A DNA stretch of 6,008 nucleotides, taken from contig JAUYGA010000147.1 of NCBI GenBank assembly GCA_030690755.1, positions 1 through 6,008 on the forward strand, written 5' to 3'. Both the position numbers and the translations under genes were made by a program. The notes under the pieces are model-generated. The model worked only from the letters and a program-made list of their open reading frames with translations, was not told the origin of the DNA and did no database searches. Source of the DNA: Nanobdellota archaeon. Lineage in GTDB: Archaea; Nanobdellota; Nanobdellia; Woesearchaeales; JAUYGA01. Positions 1 through 4,317 of this stretch are shown here, in pieces; position 1 is the stretch's first letter, and the number at the start of each line of letters is the position of its first letter.

Positions 1-66
1 TAGTTTTGGAACTTTTAAAGTTGCTGCTATTGTTATTATTAGTGTCTTTAAAAAATTATAGATCTA

Positions 67-124
67 TTTTTTTGTGAATATTGCTGATTGAAGGCATTTT
101 TGTCTGGCATGTTTTTATAAAATT
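67..124 (-). pseudogene. Decayed internal fragment of a second copy of the 102-residue winged-helix gene
   Basis: Positions 67-110 match 1534-1577, inside the intact gene at 1414-1722, at 41 of 44 bases and in the same orientation. In the reading frame of the intact gene this fragment encodes KCLQSAIFTKK and then meets a TAG stop. The stop arises because the A-run (minus strand) is 7 long instead of 8. At TGGCAT (105-110) the similarity appears to jump 40 bp, to the second TGGCAT of the intact gene (1612-1617), and continues weakly to about 124. That is the pattern left by a deletion between short direct repeats. No start codon, no intact frame and no continuation to the left are visible. The match at 67-110 is clear; the 40-bp jump is less certain. 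I see nothing else in positions 1-66. Confidence 0.7.
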
Positions 125-143
125 TTAATTGTCAATAAAAATA

Positions 144-158
144 GAAAGCTTTATATAC
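144..158 (+). promoter_or_regulatory. Archaeal BRE/TATA promoter of the toxin-antitoxin operon
   Basis: GAAAGCTTTATATAC has a purine-rich BRE-like part (144-149) followed by a canonical archaeal TATA box (150-158). Transcription would be expected to begin about 25 bases downstream, near 178-184, leaving a leader of roughly 85-90 bases before the first gene. The same 15 bases, with one change, occur at 2189-2203 in front of the other plus-strand operon. Confidence 0.75.
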
Positions 159-186
159 AAGTATGTATATATACATAGTTGTATAT
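153..186. promoter_or_regulatory. 34-bp near-perfect palindrome, probable operator
   Basis: The core TATGTATATATACATA (162-177) is a perfect 16-bp palindrome. Outside it, one mismatched G/G pair (161 and 178) is followed by eight more complementary bases on each side (153-160 with 179-186). The element runs from inside the TATA box to the expected start site, so a bound dimeric protein would block TBP/TFB or RNA polymerase. The obvious candidate ligand is the winged-helix protein encoded just downstream, alone or with its toxin partner, as is usual for type II toxin-antitoxin operons. The AT-only core could in principle occur by chance, but the GC-containing arms make that less likely. Confidence 0.65.
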
Positions 187-218
187 GCCTTTGTCATAAG
201 TCGTATGCTTTGATATGG

Positions 219-281
219 ATGAATAGAATTTGATAGAATTGAATTGAATCGGTGATTGAATTGAAATTGATGATGGAATTG
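219..281 (+). repeat. Degenerate GAATT/ATTGA-rich leader
   Basis: GAATT occurs at 226, 236, 241, 258 and 276 within a stretch made almost wholly of GAATT and ATTGA-like units. It covers the end of the leader and the first codons of the winged-helix gene. It also contains GGTGAT (251-256), the best Shine-Dalgarno match for that gene. This is low-complexity sequence, probably grown by slippage; no regulatory role is demonstrated. Confidence 0.4.
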
Positions 282-560
282 GGAAAAAAACCTGTGCGGA
301 TAATACACTATCCCCGGCTTGATACTGTTTTGATGGTTGAGGATTCATTGAAAAAATCAGAAGCCGTAATATCAAAGAATGAACTGATGAGGAGATTGCC
401 AAAAAAAATGATACGCCAGACCTTGAATGTTATACTTAATTATTTGGAAGACGCTGGAAAAGTTTATATAAGCAAAAAGGGCGTGTCTTGGATTTGGCAT
501 GAAGATATTAGTCCTACTCTTCAAAAGAAATTGAAAGACTCAGTTAAAATAAGAGGTTGA
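270..560 (+). CDS. Winged-helix DNA-binding protein, probable antitoxin/autorepressor
   Basis: A 96-residue basic protein. Residues 11-30 (IIHYPRLDTVLMVEDSLKKS) look like the first helix. Residues 35-60 (ISKNELMRRLPKKMIRQTLN and onward) fit a helix-turn-helix, and 61-76 (DAGKVYISKKGVSWIW) fit the wing. The gene lies directly upstream of a RelE-like toxin with a 2-base gap and follows a palindromic operator, so an antitoxin that represses its own operon is the natural inference; toxin neutralisation itself is not visible in sequence. The start is uncertain. ATG at 270 (or 273) has GGTGAT upstream, but at a long spacing of 13 bases. GTG at 252 would add six residues with no ribosome site, and TTG at 261 or 267 is also possible. 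The conserved-looking part begins after all of these. Confidence 0.75.
   Translation: MMELGKKPVRIIHYPRLDTVLMVEDSLKKSEAVISKNELMRRLPKKMIRQTLNVILNYLEDAGKVYISKKGVSWIWHEDISPTLQKKLKDSVKIRG
553..557 (+). promoter_or_regulatory. Ribosome binding site that fixes the toxin start at 563
   Basis: GAGGT lies five bases before ATG 563, inside the last codons of the upstream gene. This favours ATG 563 over the TTG at 557 that overlaps the upstream stop. It also implies coupled translation of the pair. Confidence 0.6.
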
Positions 561-562
561 GA

Positions 563-937
563 ATGAAAAAAGAGATTGAAATCAGATTTGACAAAGATAT
601 TGAAAAAGAATATGACCTTTTAAAGAAAACAGTTGAAGACGAAGAGAAAGAGAATAAAAAGAAGACATTCAATATGAAATTGCTGGATTCGATAGACAGG
701 GCTTTAGATAATATAAAGAGAGATTTTCATTATGGGCGGCATGTTCAAAAAGAATACCTGACAAAAGAGGCAATACAAAAATATGGGACTGACAAGGTTT
801 GGATTGTAAATCTCTTTGATTATTGGCGATTGATTTATACATTAATAGGCAATGATGTTAAGATTGTTGGATTAGTTCTTGATTATATGGACCACAATCA
901 GTACAACAAATTATTCAAGGACTTCAAGAAAAAATAA
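563..937 (+). CDS. RelE/ParE-like toxin
   Basis: A 124-residue protein ending in the RelE-superfamily pattern. Helical residues 41-56 (LDSIDRALDNIKRDFH) are followed by YG (57-58) and a basic strand. Next comes VWIVNLFDYWRLIYTLIG (79-96), where the conserved Arg (R89) in the W-R-L-I-Y strand sits. The protein closes with DHNQYNKLF (110-118), equivalent to the D/E-H-x-x-Y-x-x-x-F signature of archaeal RelE-like proteins. RelE toxins cut mRNA on the ribosome, while ParE relatives poison gyrase; sequence alone does not separate them, though the Y/H/R-rich C-terminal half leans to RelE. An unusual charged N-terminal extension (1-40, rich in K and E, probably coiled coil) precedes the toxin fold and may be where the partner binds. 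It is co-transcribed with the winged-helix gene. Confidence 0.8.
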   Translation: MKKEIEIRFDKDIEKEYDLLKKTVEDEEKENKKKTFNMKLLDSIDRALDNIKRDFHYGRHVQKEYLTKEAIQKYGTDKVWIVNLFDYWRLIYTLIGNDVKIVGLVLDYMDHNQYNKLFKDFKKK

Positions 938-978
938 ATCATTGTGCTGAAACAACAGCAATCTCTTCTTTGTTTTCT
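925..978. terminator. Possible bidirectional terminator between convergent operons
   Basis: A 5-bp stem TGCTG (945-949) / CAGCA (956-960) with a 6-base loop lies eight bases after the toxin stop. On the plus strand it is followed by a T-rich tract (964-978). On the minus strand it is followed by a T6 run (complement of the A-run near 929-934) that falls within the last toxin codons. Archaeal termination depends mainly on T-runs, so both directions are plausible. A T6 at 1030-1035 is an alternative for the plus strand. The stem is short. Confidence 0.35.
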
Positions 979-1040
979 AATTTATGAAGGGTAAATGAAA
1001 TAGTTAATTCCAACAGCAAATGCAAATCATTTTTTATTAA
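939..1040 (-). pseudogene. Remnant of the 3' end of a second winged-helix gene copy
   Basis: Positions 949-988 match 1430-1469, the last codons of the intact gene at 1414-1722, at 36 of 40 bases. In the matching frame it encodes HKLENKEEIAVVSAQ and a stop (939-941), against HKLENNEEIAVIS in the intact protein. The frame stays open back to 1040, directly after the stop of the RHH gene and in the same phase, but it contains no ATG or GTG. It is therefore best read as a gene remnant, not a gene. It is not contiguous with the other fragment at 67-124: the two pieces lie in swapped order on either side of the toxin-antitoxin pair. Confidence 0.65.
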
Positions 1041-1208
1041 TTACTTTCTAAGCCCGTCTTTCCTTAGTTTCTCGTCAACAGCTATCCTAATAAAACTAGA
1101 AACAGATGTAAGTCCTCTTGTGGCCTTCAGCATTTCTTCCCATAACTCATCCGAGCATGAAAATGTCCTGCTGTCATTTCTTTTTCTGATTCGCTCTTGT
1201 ATCATCAT
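1041..1208 (-). CDS. Small ribbon-helix-helix (CopG/Arc-type) protein
   Basis: This is a 55-residue protein. After a basic N-terminus (about 1-14), RTFSCSD (14-20) fits the DNA-contacting beta strand. ELWEEMLKATRG (21-32) fits helix A, and SVSSFIRIAVDEKLRK (35-50) fits helix B with its typical S-x-F-I-R-x-A-V pattern. These proteins dimerise through the strand and usually act as repressors, antitoxins or plasmid copy/partition regulators. The ATG at 1208 overlaps the TGA of the preceding gene as ATGA (1205-1208), showing that it is the last member of the minus-strand operon. An in-frame ATG at 1220 would add four residues. It may regulate this operon itself. I see no toxin gene beside it, so an antitoxin role is only a possibility. 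Confidence 0.75.
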   Translation of the reverse strand: MMIQERIRKRNDSRTFSCSDELWEEMLKATRGLTSVSSFIRIAVDEKLRKDGLRK

Positions 1209-1393
1209 TTTTGCTCGCATACTTTCTTGTGGATGTCGTTTATTTTTTCAATAAAACCCACTGGCGAAAATAACATGAATCTCGCAAATTCTCCTTTGCT
1301 TCTGAAGCCATAGCTCATGGCTTTTGCTTCTAAAATATTCTTCTGCTCTCTGGTCAGCAGAATTTTAAGTGTTATTTCTTTGTGATTTTCCAT
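1205..1393 (-). CDS. Short RHH/MobC-like DNA-binding protein
   Basis: A 62-residue protein with the layout of a ribbon-helix-helix or MobC-like accessory protein. ITLKILLT (7-14) fits the strand and REQKNILEAKAMSYG (15-29) fits helix A. SKGEFARFMLFSP (32-44) fits helix B, and a basic, helical C-terminus follows. MobC proteins help a relaxase bind a plasmid origin of transfer; no relaxase or origin is visible here, so general DNA binding is as far as the sequence goes. The start at 1393 is chosen because a near-ideal Shine-Dalgarno sequence (AGGAGTTGAT) stands just before it. An upstream ATG at 1417, overlapping the previous stop as ATGA, would add eight residues but lacks a ribosome site. The gene overlaps the next gene by four bases. 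Confidence 0.65.
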   Translation of the reverse strand: MENHKEITLKILLTREQKNILEAKAMSYGFRSKGEFARFMLFSPVGFIEKINDIHKKVCEQK

Positions 1394-1401
1394 TTTATCA
1401 A

Positions 1402-1406
1402 CTCCT
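1402..1406 (-). promoter_or_regulatory. Strong ribosome binding site for the gene starting at 1393
   Basis: On the minus strand AGGAG is followed by TTGATAAA and ATG. AGGAGTTGAT differs from the complement of a typical archaeal 16S tail (AGGAGGTGAT) at one base of ten. It lies eight bases before ATG 1393 and downstream of the competing ATG at 1417. It therefore decides the start and lets this gene be translated independently of its upstream neighbour. Confidence 0.7.
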
Positions 1407-1413
1407 AAGCAGC

Positions 1414-1722
1414 TCATGCTGCCAAAGGCGAAATAACAGCAATCTCTTCGTTGTTTTCTAACTTGTGAAATTTTATTTCAGAATTAAAATAAACTACAAT
1501 AACGGGCTTGCCTGTGACGCTGCAATAATCGATTTTTTTTGTGAATATTGCCGATTGAAGGCACTTTTGTATGGCATCAAGTCTTCTCATTATTTGATAA
1601 ACTTGTTTTCTTGGCATTTTTTTGTAAAAATGCTTGAGACTAACAATGCGGTTATTCTGCATTATGCTGAAAAACTTCTTTTCTGACAAGCTTCTCAGAG
1701 GCAAGATGATTTTATTGGGCAT
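1414..1722 (-). CDS. Probable winged-helix protein of unknown role
   Basis: A 102-residue protein that I do not recognise by name. Residues 27-54 (VSLKHFYKKMPRKQVYQIMR and onward) look like a helix-turn-helix, followed by strands at 57-66 and 73-80 that could form a wing. Its pattern F-Y-K-K-M-P-R-K-Q, a long helix, then I-F-T-K-K resembles, by eye, L-M-R-R-L-P-K-K-M, a long helix, then Y-I-S-K-K in the winged-helix protein at 270-560, so the two may be distant relatives. It begins nine bases after the gene at 1732 within the minus-strand operon; its ribosome site is weak. Two decayed fragments of a closely related copy lie at 67-124 and 939-1040, so this family has been duplicated and lost at this locus. 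Confidence 0.6.
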   Translation of the reverse strand: MPNKIILPLRSLSEKKFFSIMQNNRIVSLKHFYKKMPRKQVYQIMRRLDAIQKCLQSAIFTKKIDYCSVTGKPVIVVYFNSEIKFHKLENNEEIAVISPLAA

Positions 1723-1731
1723 TTTGTCAGT

Positions 1732-2052
1732 TCATTCAAGACATCTGAACAATACTCTAATGCCCCTCTTGAGGTAGCCTTCTCTCATCTGCGGAACTAC
1801 TATTGTCTCATAGACGGCATCGAGATGCCTGTCCAATCCCGACATATTTTCGAGCACTGCTCTGACCAATACGGCTCTGTTTTCATCAATAACTGCCTTT
1901 TTGGCTTCACGATAGGCTTCATATACCCTTATTCGCTCCCTGCTCAACCCATATCCGCCGTCAAGGATGTTGCCAATTTCACGATGCATCTTATCTTTTT
2001 CCTGCTCGCAAGCCACTTCGACCAATTCAATAAATTTTTCTAAGCTGTTCAT
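1732..2052 (-). CDS. Small charged helical protein, first gene of the minus-strand operon
   Basis: A 106-residue protein of unknown function. It is predicted almost wholly helical from its spacing of charged and hydrophobic residues: EKFIELVEVACEQEKDKM near the start, then ERIRVYEAYREAKKAVIDE (39-57) and a helix through 58-84. It ends in a basic segment (YLKRGIRVLFRC). There is no signal peptide, membrane segment or familiar catalytic motif. I place the start at ATG 2052, which has AGGTG six bases upstream. A GTG at 2061, three codons earlier in frame, lies inside that ribosome site and is less likely. The gene leads an operon with three other small genes, two or three of them DNA-binding, which suggests a role in an accessory element (partner of a DNA-binding complex, for example), but this is inference. 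Confidence 0.6.
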   Translation of the reverse strand: MNSLEKFIELVEVACEQEKDKMHREIGNILDGGYGLSRERIRVYEAYREAKKAVIDENRAVLVRAVLENMSGLDRHLDAVYETIVVPQMREGYLKRGIRVLFRCLE

Positions 2053-2069
2053 TTGAACCACCTGTTCAA
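2053..2069 (-). promoter_or_regulatory. Hairpin with the Shine-Dalgarno sequence in its loop
   Basis: On the minus strand TTGAAC-AGGTG-GTTCAA forms a 6-bp perfect stem whose 5-base loop is exactly the ribosome site AGGTG, and ATG 2052 follows with no gap. A further GTTCA at 2047-2051 (plus strand) can pair with the TGAAC at 2054-2058, offering an alternative fold. It could control translation of the first gene as RNA, or be a dyad bound by a protein as DNA. Confidence 0.5.
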
Positions 2070-2121
2070 TTCGTTTCTCTGTGGTCCAAACACCTCACTA
2101 AAGCCAATTTAGAATTTCAAG

Positions 2122-2130
2122 TATATTAAA
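2122..2130 (-). promoter_or_regulatory. TATA box of the minus-strand operon
   Basis: On the minus strand TTTAATATA, preceded by GGTGAGA as a BRE-like stretch, lies about 70 bases before ATG 2052. Initiation would be expected near 2097-2102, leaving a leader of about 45-50 bases. It is a weaker match to the TATA consensus than the two plus-strand promoters. Confidence 0.5.
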
Positions 2131-2138
2131 TCTCACCA

Positions 2139-2178
2139 ACCGAACGGTAGCATTCGGTAGCATTTTGCGGTTTTCGGT
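2139..2178. repeat. CGGT repeat cluster between divergent promoters
   Basis: A perfect 10-bp tandem repeat, CGGTAGCATT twice (2145-2154 and 2155-2164), is followed by a third CGGT at 2175. CGGT therefore occurs at 2145, 2155 and 2175, offsets of 10 and 20 bp, all on one face of the helix. ACCGAA (2139-2144) and TTCGGT (2153-2158) also form a 6-bp inverted repeat with an 8-bp spacer, and TTCGGT recurs at 2173-2178. The cluster fills the space between the two divergent TATA boxes, where an activator or shared regulator would bind. Candidate ligands are the RHH proteins on the left and the AbrB-domain protein on the right. Confidence 0.5.
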
Positions 2179-2188
2179 CTCAATTCCC

Positions 2189-2203
2189 GAAAGATTTATA
2201 TAC
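2189..2203 (+). promoter_or_regulatory. BRE/TATA promoter of the kinase-regulator-methyltransferase operon
   Basis: GAAAGATTTATATAC contains the TATA box TTTATATA (2195-2202) with a purine-rich BRE. Initiation is expected near 2223-2227, giving a leader of about 20 bases. GGGTGG (2237-2242), ending four bases before ATG 2247, is the ribosome site. No riboswitch-sized leader is present. Confidence 0.75.
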
Positions 2204-2246
2204 TAAATACCACTACCAAGCAGTAATAACATTATTGGGTGGTTAA

Positions 2247-3398
2247 ATGAATGGTTTAGCATTAAACGACAGGATACTGGAATGTCTTATTAGTCCATCA
2301 TTTGAAGGCGGTTCATTAAAAAAGACAATCAACAGTGAGTTAAACGAAGAGCTGGTTGAAAACATTAAAGTTGAAGACGCGCAGGCTGGACAGTTCATCA
2401 CTATCTATTTTGAAGGGGGCAATCGATACCACTATTTGAAAAAAAGGATGAGCGGGTGCAGAAATGACGTAAACCTGCTCGTAACAAAACTTCCTTCTGA
2501 ACATTTTACTAACATGATATTGAAATCTTATGATAACTCCAAAAATTGTGAAAACGAAGAATTTTTGCTAAGACTGTTTGACGGCAGATTCGGCATGCCA
2601 AAACTGGCAAGCACTAAGCAATTTGGAAAATTCAAAGTAACTCAAATGGAAGACAAAGGCAGAAACTTCAAGGATGTGCTTCATGATGAATATGGCTGGG
2701 GAGCTCTTGAAGAAGAGCAAAAGAAAGAATGCTTTGAGCAGGCCATCGGGCTTTATCAGCAGATGTTTGAATTCTTGCGGGAGAACAGCGACTACATAAG
2801 CAAAAATGCTCCTATTCAGAGAAAGATTGACGCAGAATATTGCATGCAAAGATTCAATCCTTTCATAGTGGATTTGAAAAATATAGGGTATGAGAATCTA
2901 GCCCAGCGATTAGATGAAAATAAAAATCACTTTGGTGAGATTATAGCATCCAATGCACAGCATTGGATTCACGGAGATTATGCTCCCAGAAATCTGGTCT
3001 GTAATTTTAGAAAAGAGCAGATAATTTCTGCTATTGACTTTGAAACTGCTGCAAAAGGCAGCCCAGTTCAAGACATGACTAGCTTGCTGTATAATCCTGA
3101 AAACAAGTTTTCCGAGGCAACACAAAGGGATTTAGAAAAATCTGCTGTCAGGATGCTTTGCGGTATTGGAGTTGGCATGAAACAGATAAGCCAGCTTTGG
3201 CAGCCATGCAGAGCCTTCTGGAATGTAAGGCAGGCAAAGTGGATAAGCCCAGATATTATTGGCAAAACTGCAAAAGAAAAAGACATTAAAGAGTTTGAAT
3301 GGTATGTCAATGACATTGACAATGCTCTGAACTCAATAGAGCAAAATGGCGTTGGTAAGTTTTATTCAAAGAATTATAAAATAGCTGCGGGGTTATAA
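2247..3398 (+). CDS. Aminoglycoside-phosphotransferase/choline-kinase-like small-molecule kinase
   Basis: A 383-residue soluble protein with the APH/ChoK kinase fold. An N-terminal lobe (about 45-130) contains MILKSYD (90-96), whose K93 is a candidate ATP-binding lysine, and E104/E105 fit the helix-C glutamate. The catalytic loop is HGDYAPRNL (242-250): D244 is the catalytic base and N249 the metal ligand. IDFETAAKGSPVQDM (263-277) is the DFG-equivalent metal-binding segment (D264), and D276 is the usual stabilising aspartate. All key residues are present, so it should be an active kinase. Family members phosphorylate hydroxyls of aminoglycosides, choline, homoserine, fructosamines and other small molecules; the substrate cannot be told from sequence. 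The gene is one base from the next, and the operon ends with a methyltransferase, suggesting that both act on related small molecules. Confidence 0.82.
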   Translation: MNGLALNDRILECLISPSFEGGSLKKTINSELNEELVENIKVEDAQAGQFITIYFEGGNRYHYLKKRMSGCRNDVNLLVTKLPSEHFTNMILKSYDNSKNCENEEFLLRLFDGRFGMPKLASTKQFGKFKVTQMEDKGRNFKDVLHDEYGWGALEEEQKKECFEQAIGLYQQMFEFLRENSDYISKNAPIQRKIDAEYCMQRFNPFIVDLKNIGYENLAQRLDENKNHFGEIIASNAQHWIHGDYAPRNLVCNFRKEQIISAIDFETAAKGSPVQDMTSLLYNPENKFSEATQRDLEKSAVRMLCGIGVGMKQISQLWQPCRAFWNVRQAKWISPDIIGKTAKEKDIKEFEWYVNDIDNALNSIEQNGVGKFYSKNYKIAAGL

Positions 3399-3399
3399 A

Positions 3400-4317
3400 A
3401 TGAATCGTAAAATCGTAAATCAAAGGAATGGCTCTTTTACAATCACACTTCCAATAGAGTGGATTAGAGCCAACAATCTTCAGGCAGGAGATGAGATTGT
3501 AGCATCCCAAAGGGATAAAGCATTAGTGTTAAGGCATGCTGGCGGAAAAACTGACAAGGTTGTCGAGATAAAAATCAATACTCCTAACTTGAATTTAATA
3601 AAGCACAGAATATTAAGCTCATATCTCTCAGGAGCAACTGAAGTTAATCTATACCTTAACTTTACAGAATTGCAGGACATAAACAAAAGAAAGGTTGACA
3701 TTAACCAGTTTGTAAGAGGGTATGCCAATTCGCTTCATTCATTCTCTGTCGTAGAGCAGAAAGACAATCATTTCAGAATAATTGAAGTTTCGGCAAGCTC
3801 AAACAATGGTTTCGATTCAATGCTCCAGCAAGCATTCAACAGCCTGCTCTTAATGGGAGAGCAAAGCTTGTCTGCTTTAAAAAAAGGCAATGTAAAGGAG
3901 ATTGAAGACTTGAATTTCAAGTACAGGGATGTGAAAAGATTTACCAATTACTGCATAAGAATCCTTAACAAGATGGAATACAAAGACCATAAAAAAACAG
4001 CCAACATTTATTCTATAGTAAAATACATTGAAAAGATTGCAGATACCTACAGGCACATCGGAAAGCACTACAAGAAAAACCCTGACAAAGACATCATCAG
4101 AATGTATGAAGGCGTTAATGCAATGGTGCGGATAAACATCTCAATATACAACAAGTTTGACGACACAAAACTCGAAGAATACTTCACAATAAGAGACAAG
4201 ATTTACCTTGACATTTACAAATCAAACAGAAAGCAAGACAAAGGCCTTCTTGAAAACATTGAATACATGAGATGGCTTTCAATGCATTTGATGAATGAGC
4301 TGATGGTGGTGCAATGA
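3400..4317 (+). CDS. AbrB-domain/PhoU-like regulator
   Basis: A 305-residue protein. Residues 1-46 form a SpoVT-AbrB swapped-hairpin DNA-binding domain (GSFTITLPIEWIRANNLQAG at 11-30, then DEIV and a closing LVLRH). Residues 50-130 form a mixed linker domain. Residues 137-300 are helical and PhoU-like, with VKYIEKIADTYRHIGKHY (207-224) corresponding to the E-x-I-x-D metal-binding pattern of PhoU helices. In bacteria PhoU restrains the Pst phosphate transporter and PhoR. Archaeal AbrB-PhoU fusions are usually annotated as phosphate-uptake regulators, but their targets are mostly unknown. No phosphate transporter is present here; instead it sits between a kinase and a methyltransferase, so it probably controls this operon. 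GGGG at 3389-3392 is the ribosome site. The stop overlaps the next start (ATGA, 4314-4317). Confidence 0.85.
   Translation: MNRKIVNQRNGSFTITLPIEWIRANNLQAGDEIVASQRDKALVLRHAGGKTDKVVEIKINTPNLNLIKHRILSSYLSGATEVNLYLNFTELQDINKRKVDINQFVRGYANSLHSFSVVEQKDNHFRIIEVSASSNNGFDSMLQQAFNSLLLMGEQSLSALKKGNVKEIEDLNFKYRDVKRFTNYCIRILNKMEYKDHKKTANIYSIVKYIEKIADTYRHIGKHYKKNPDKDIIRMYEGVNAMVRINISIYNKFDDTKLEEYFTIRDKIYLDIYKSNRKQDKGLLENIEYMRWLSMHLMNELMVVQ

Noticed and set aside
58..67. ATAGATCTAT palindrome beside a T-run as an intrinsic terminator or attachment site
   Set aside because: A 10-bp AT-rich palindrome is common in such DNA; the T-run belongs to the gene remnant and no paired repeat was found.
151..402. Minus-strand open frame of 83 codons opposite the toxin-antitoxin promoter and antitoxin gene
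   Set aside because: Rich in S, I and Y from AT-rich low-complexity DNA; it runs through the TATA box, the palindrome and the N-terminal half of a better-supported gene.
1465..1686. Plus-strand frame of 73 codons
   Set aside because: Lies wholly opposite the intact winged-helix gene, which has decayed paralogous copies in its own frame and an operon context; composition is that of an antisense shadow.
1825..2043. Plus-strand frame of 72 codons
   Set aside because: Opposite the charged helical gene at 1732-2052; no ribosome site or promoter on this strand.
2145..2164. Tandem 10-bp repeat as the start of a CRISPR array
   Set aside because: Only two adjacent units without spacers; it fits a regulatory site between divergent promoters.
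2203..2246. Riboswitch upstream of the kinase gene
   Set aside because: The predicted leader is only about 20 bases, too short for any known aptamer.
2568..4068. Several minus-strand frames of 63-93 codons
   Set aside because: All lie opposite the kinase and AbrB-PhoU genes, whose conserved motifs establish the plus strand as coding.
3400..4317. Evidence for a phosphate-transport (Pst) locus
   Set aside because: A PhoU-like region alone does not show this; no Pst transporter gene is in the window.
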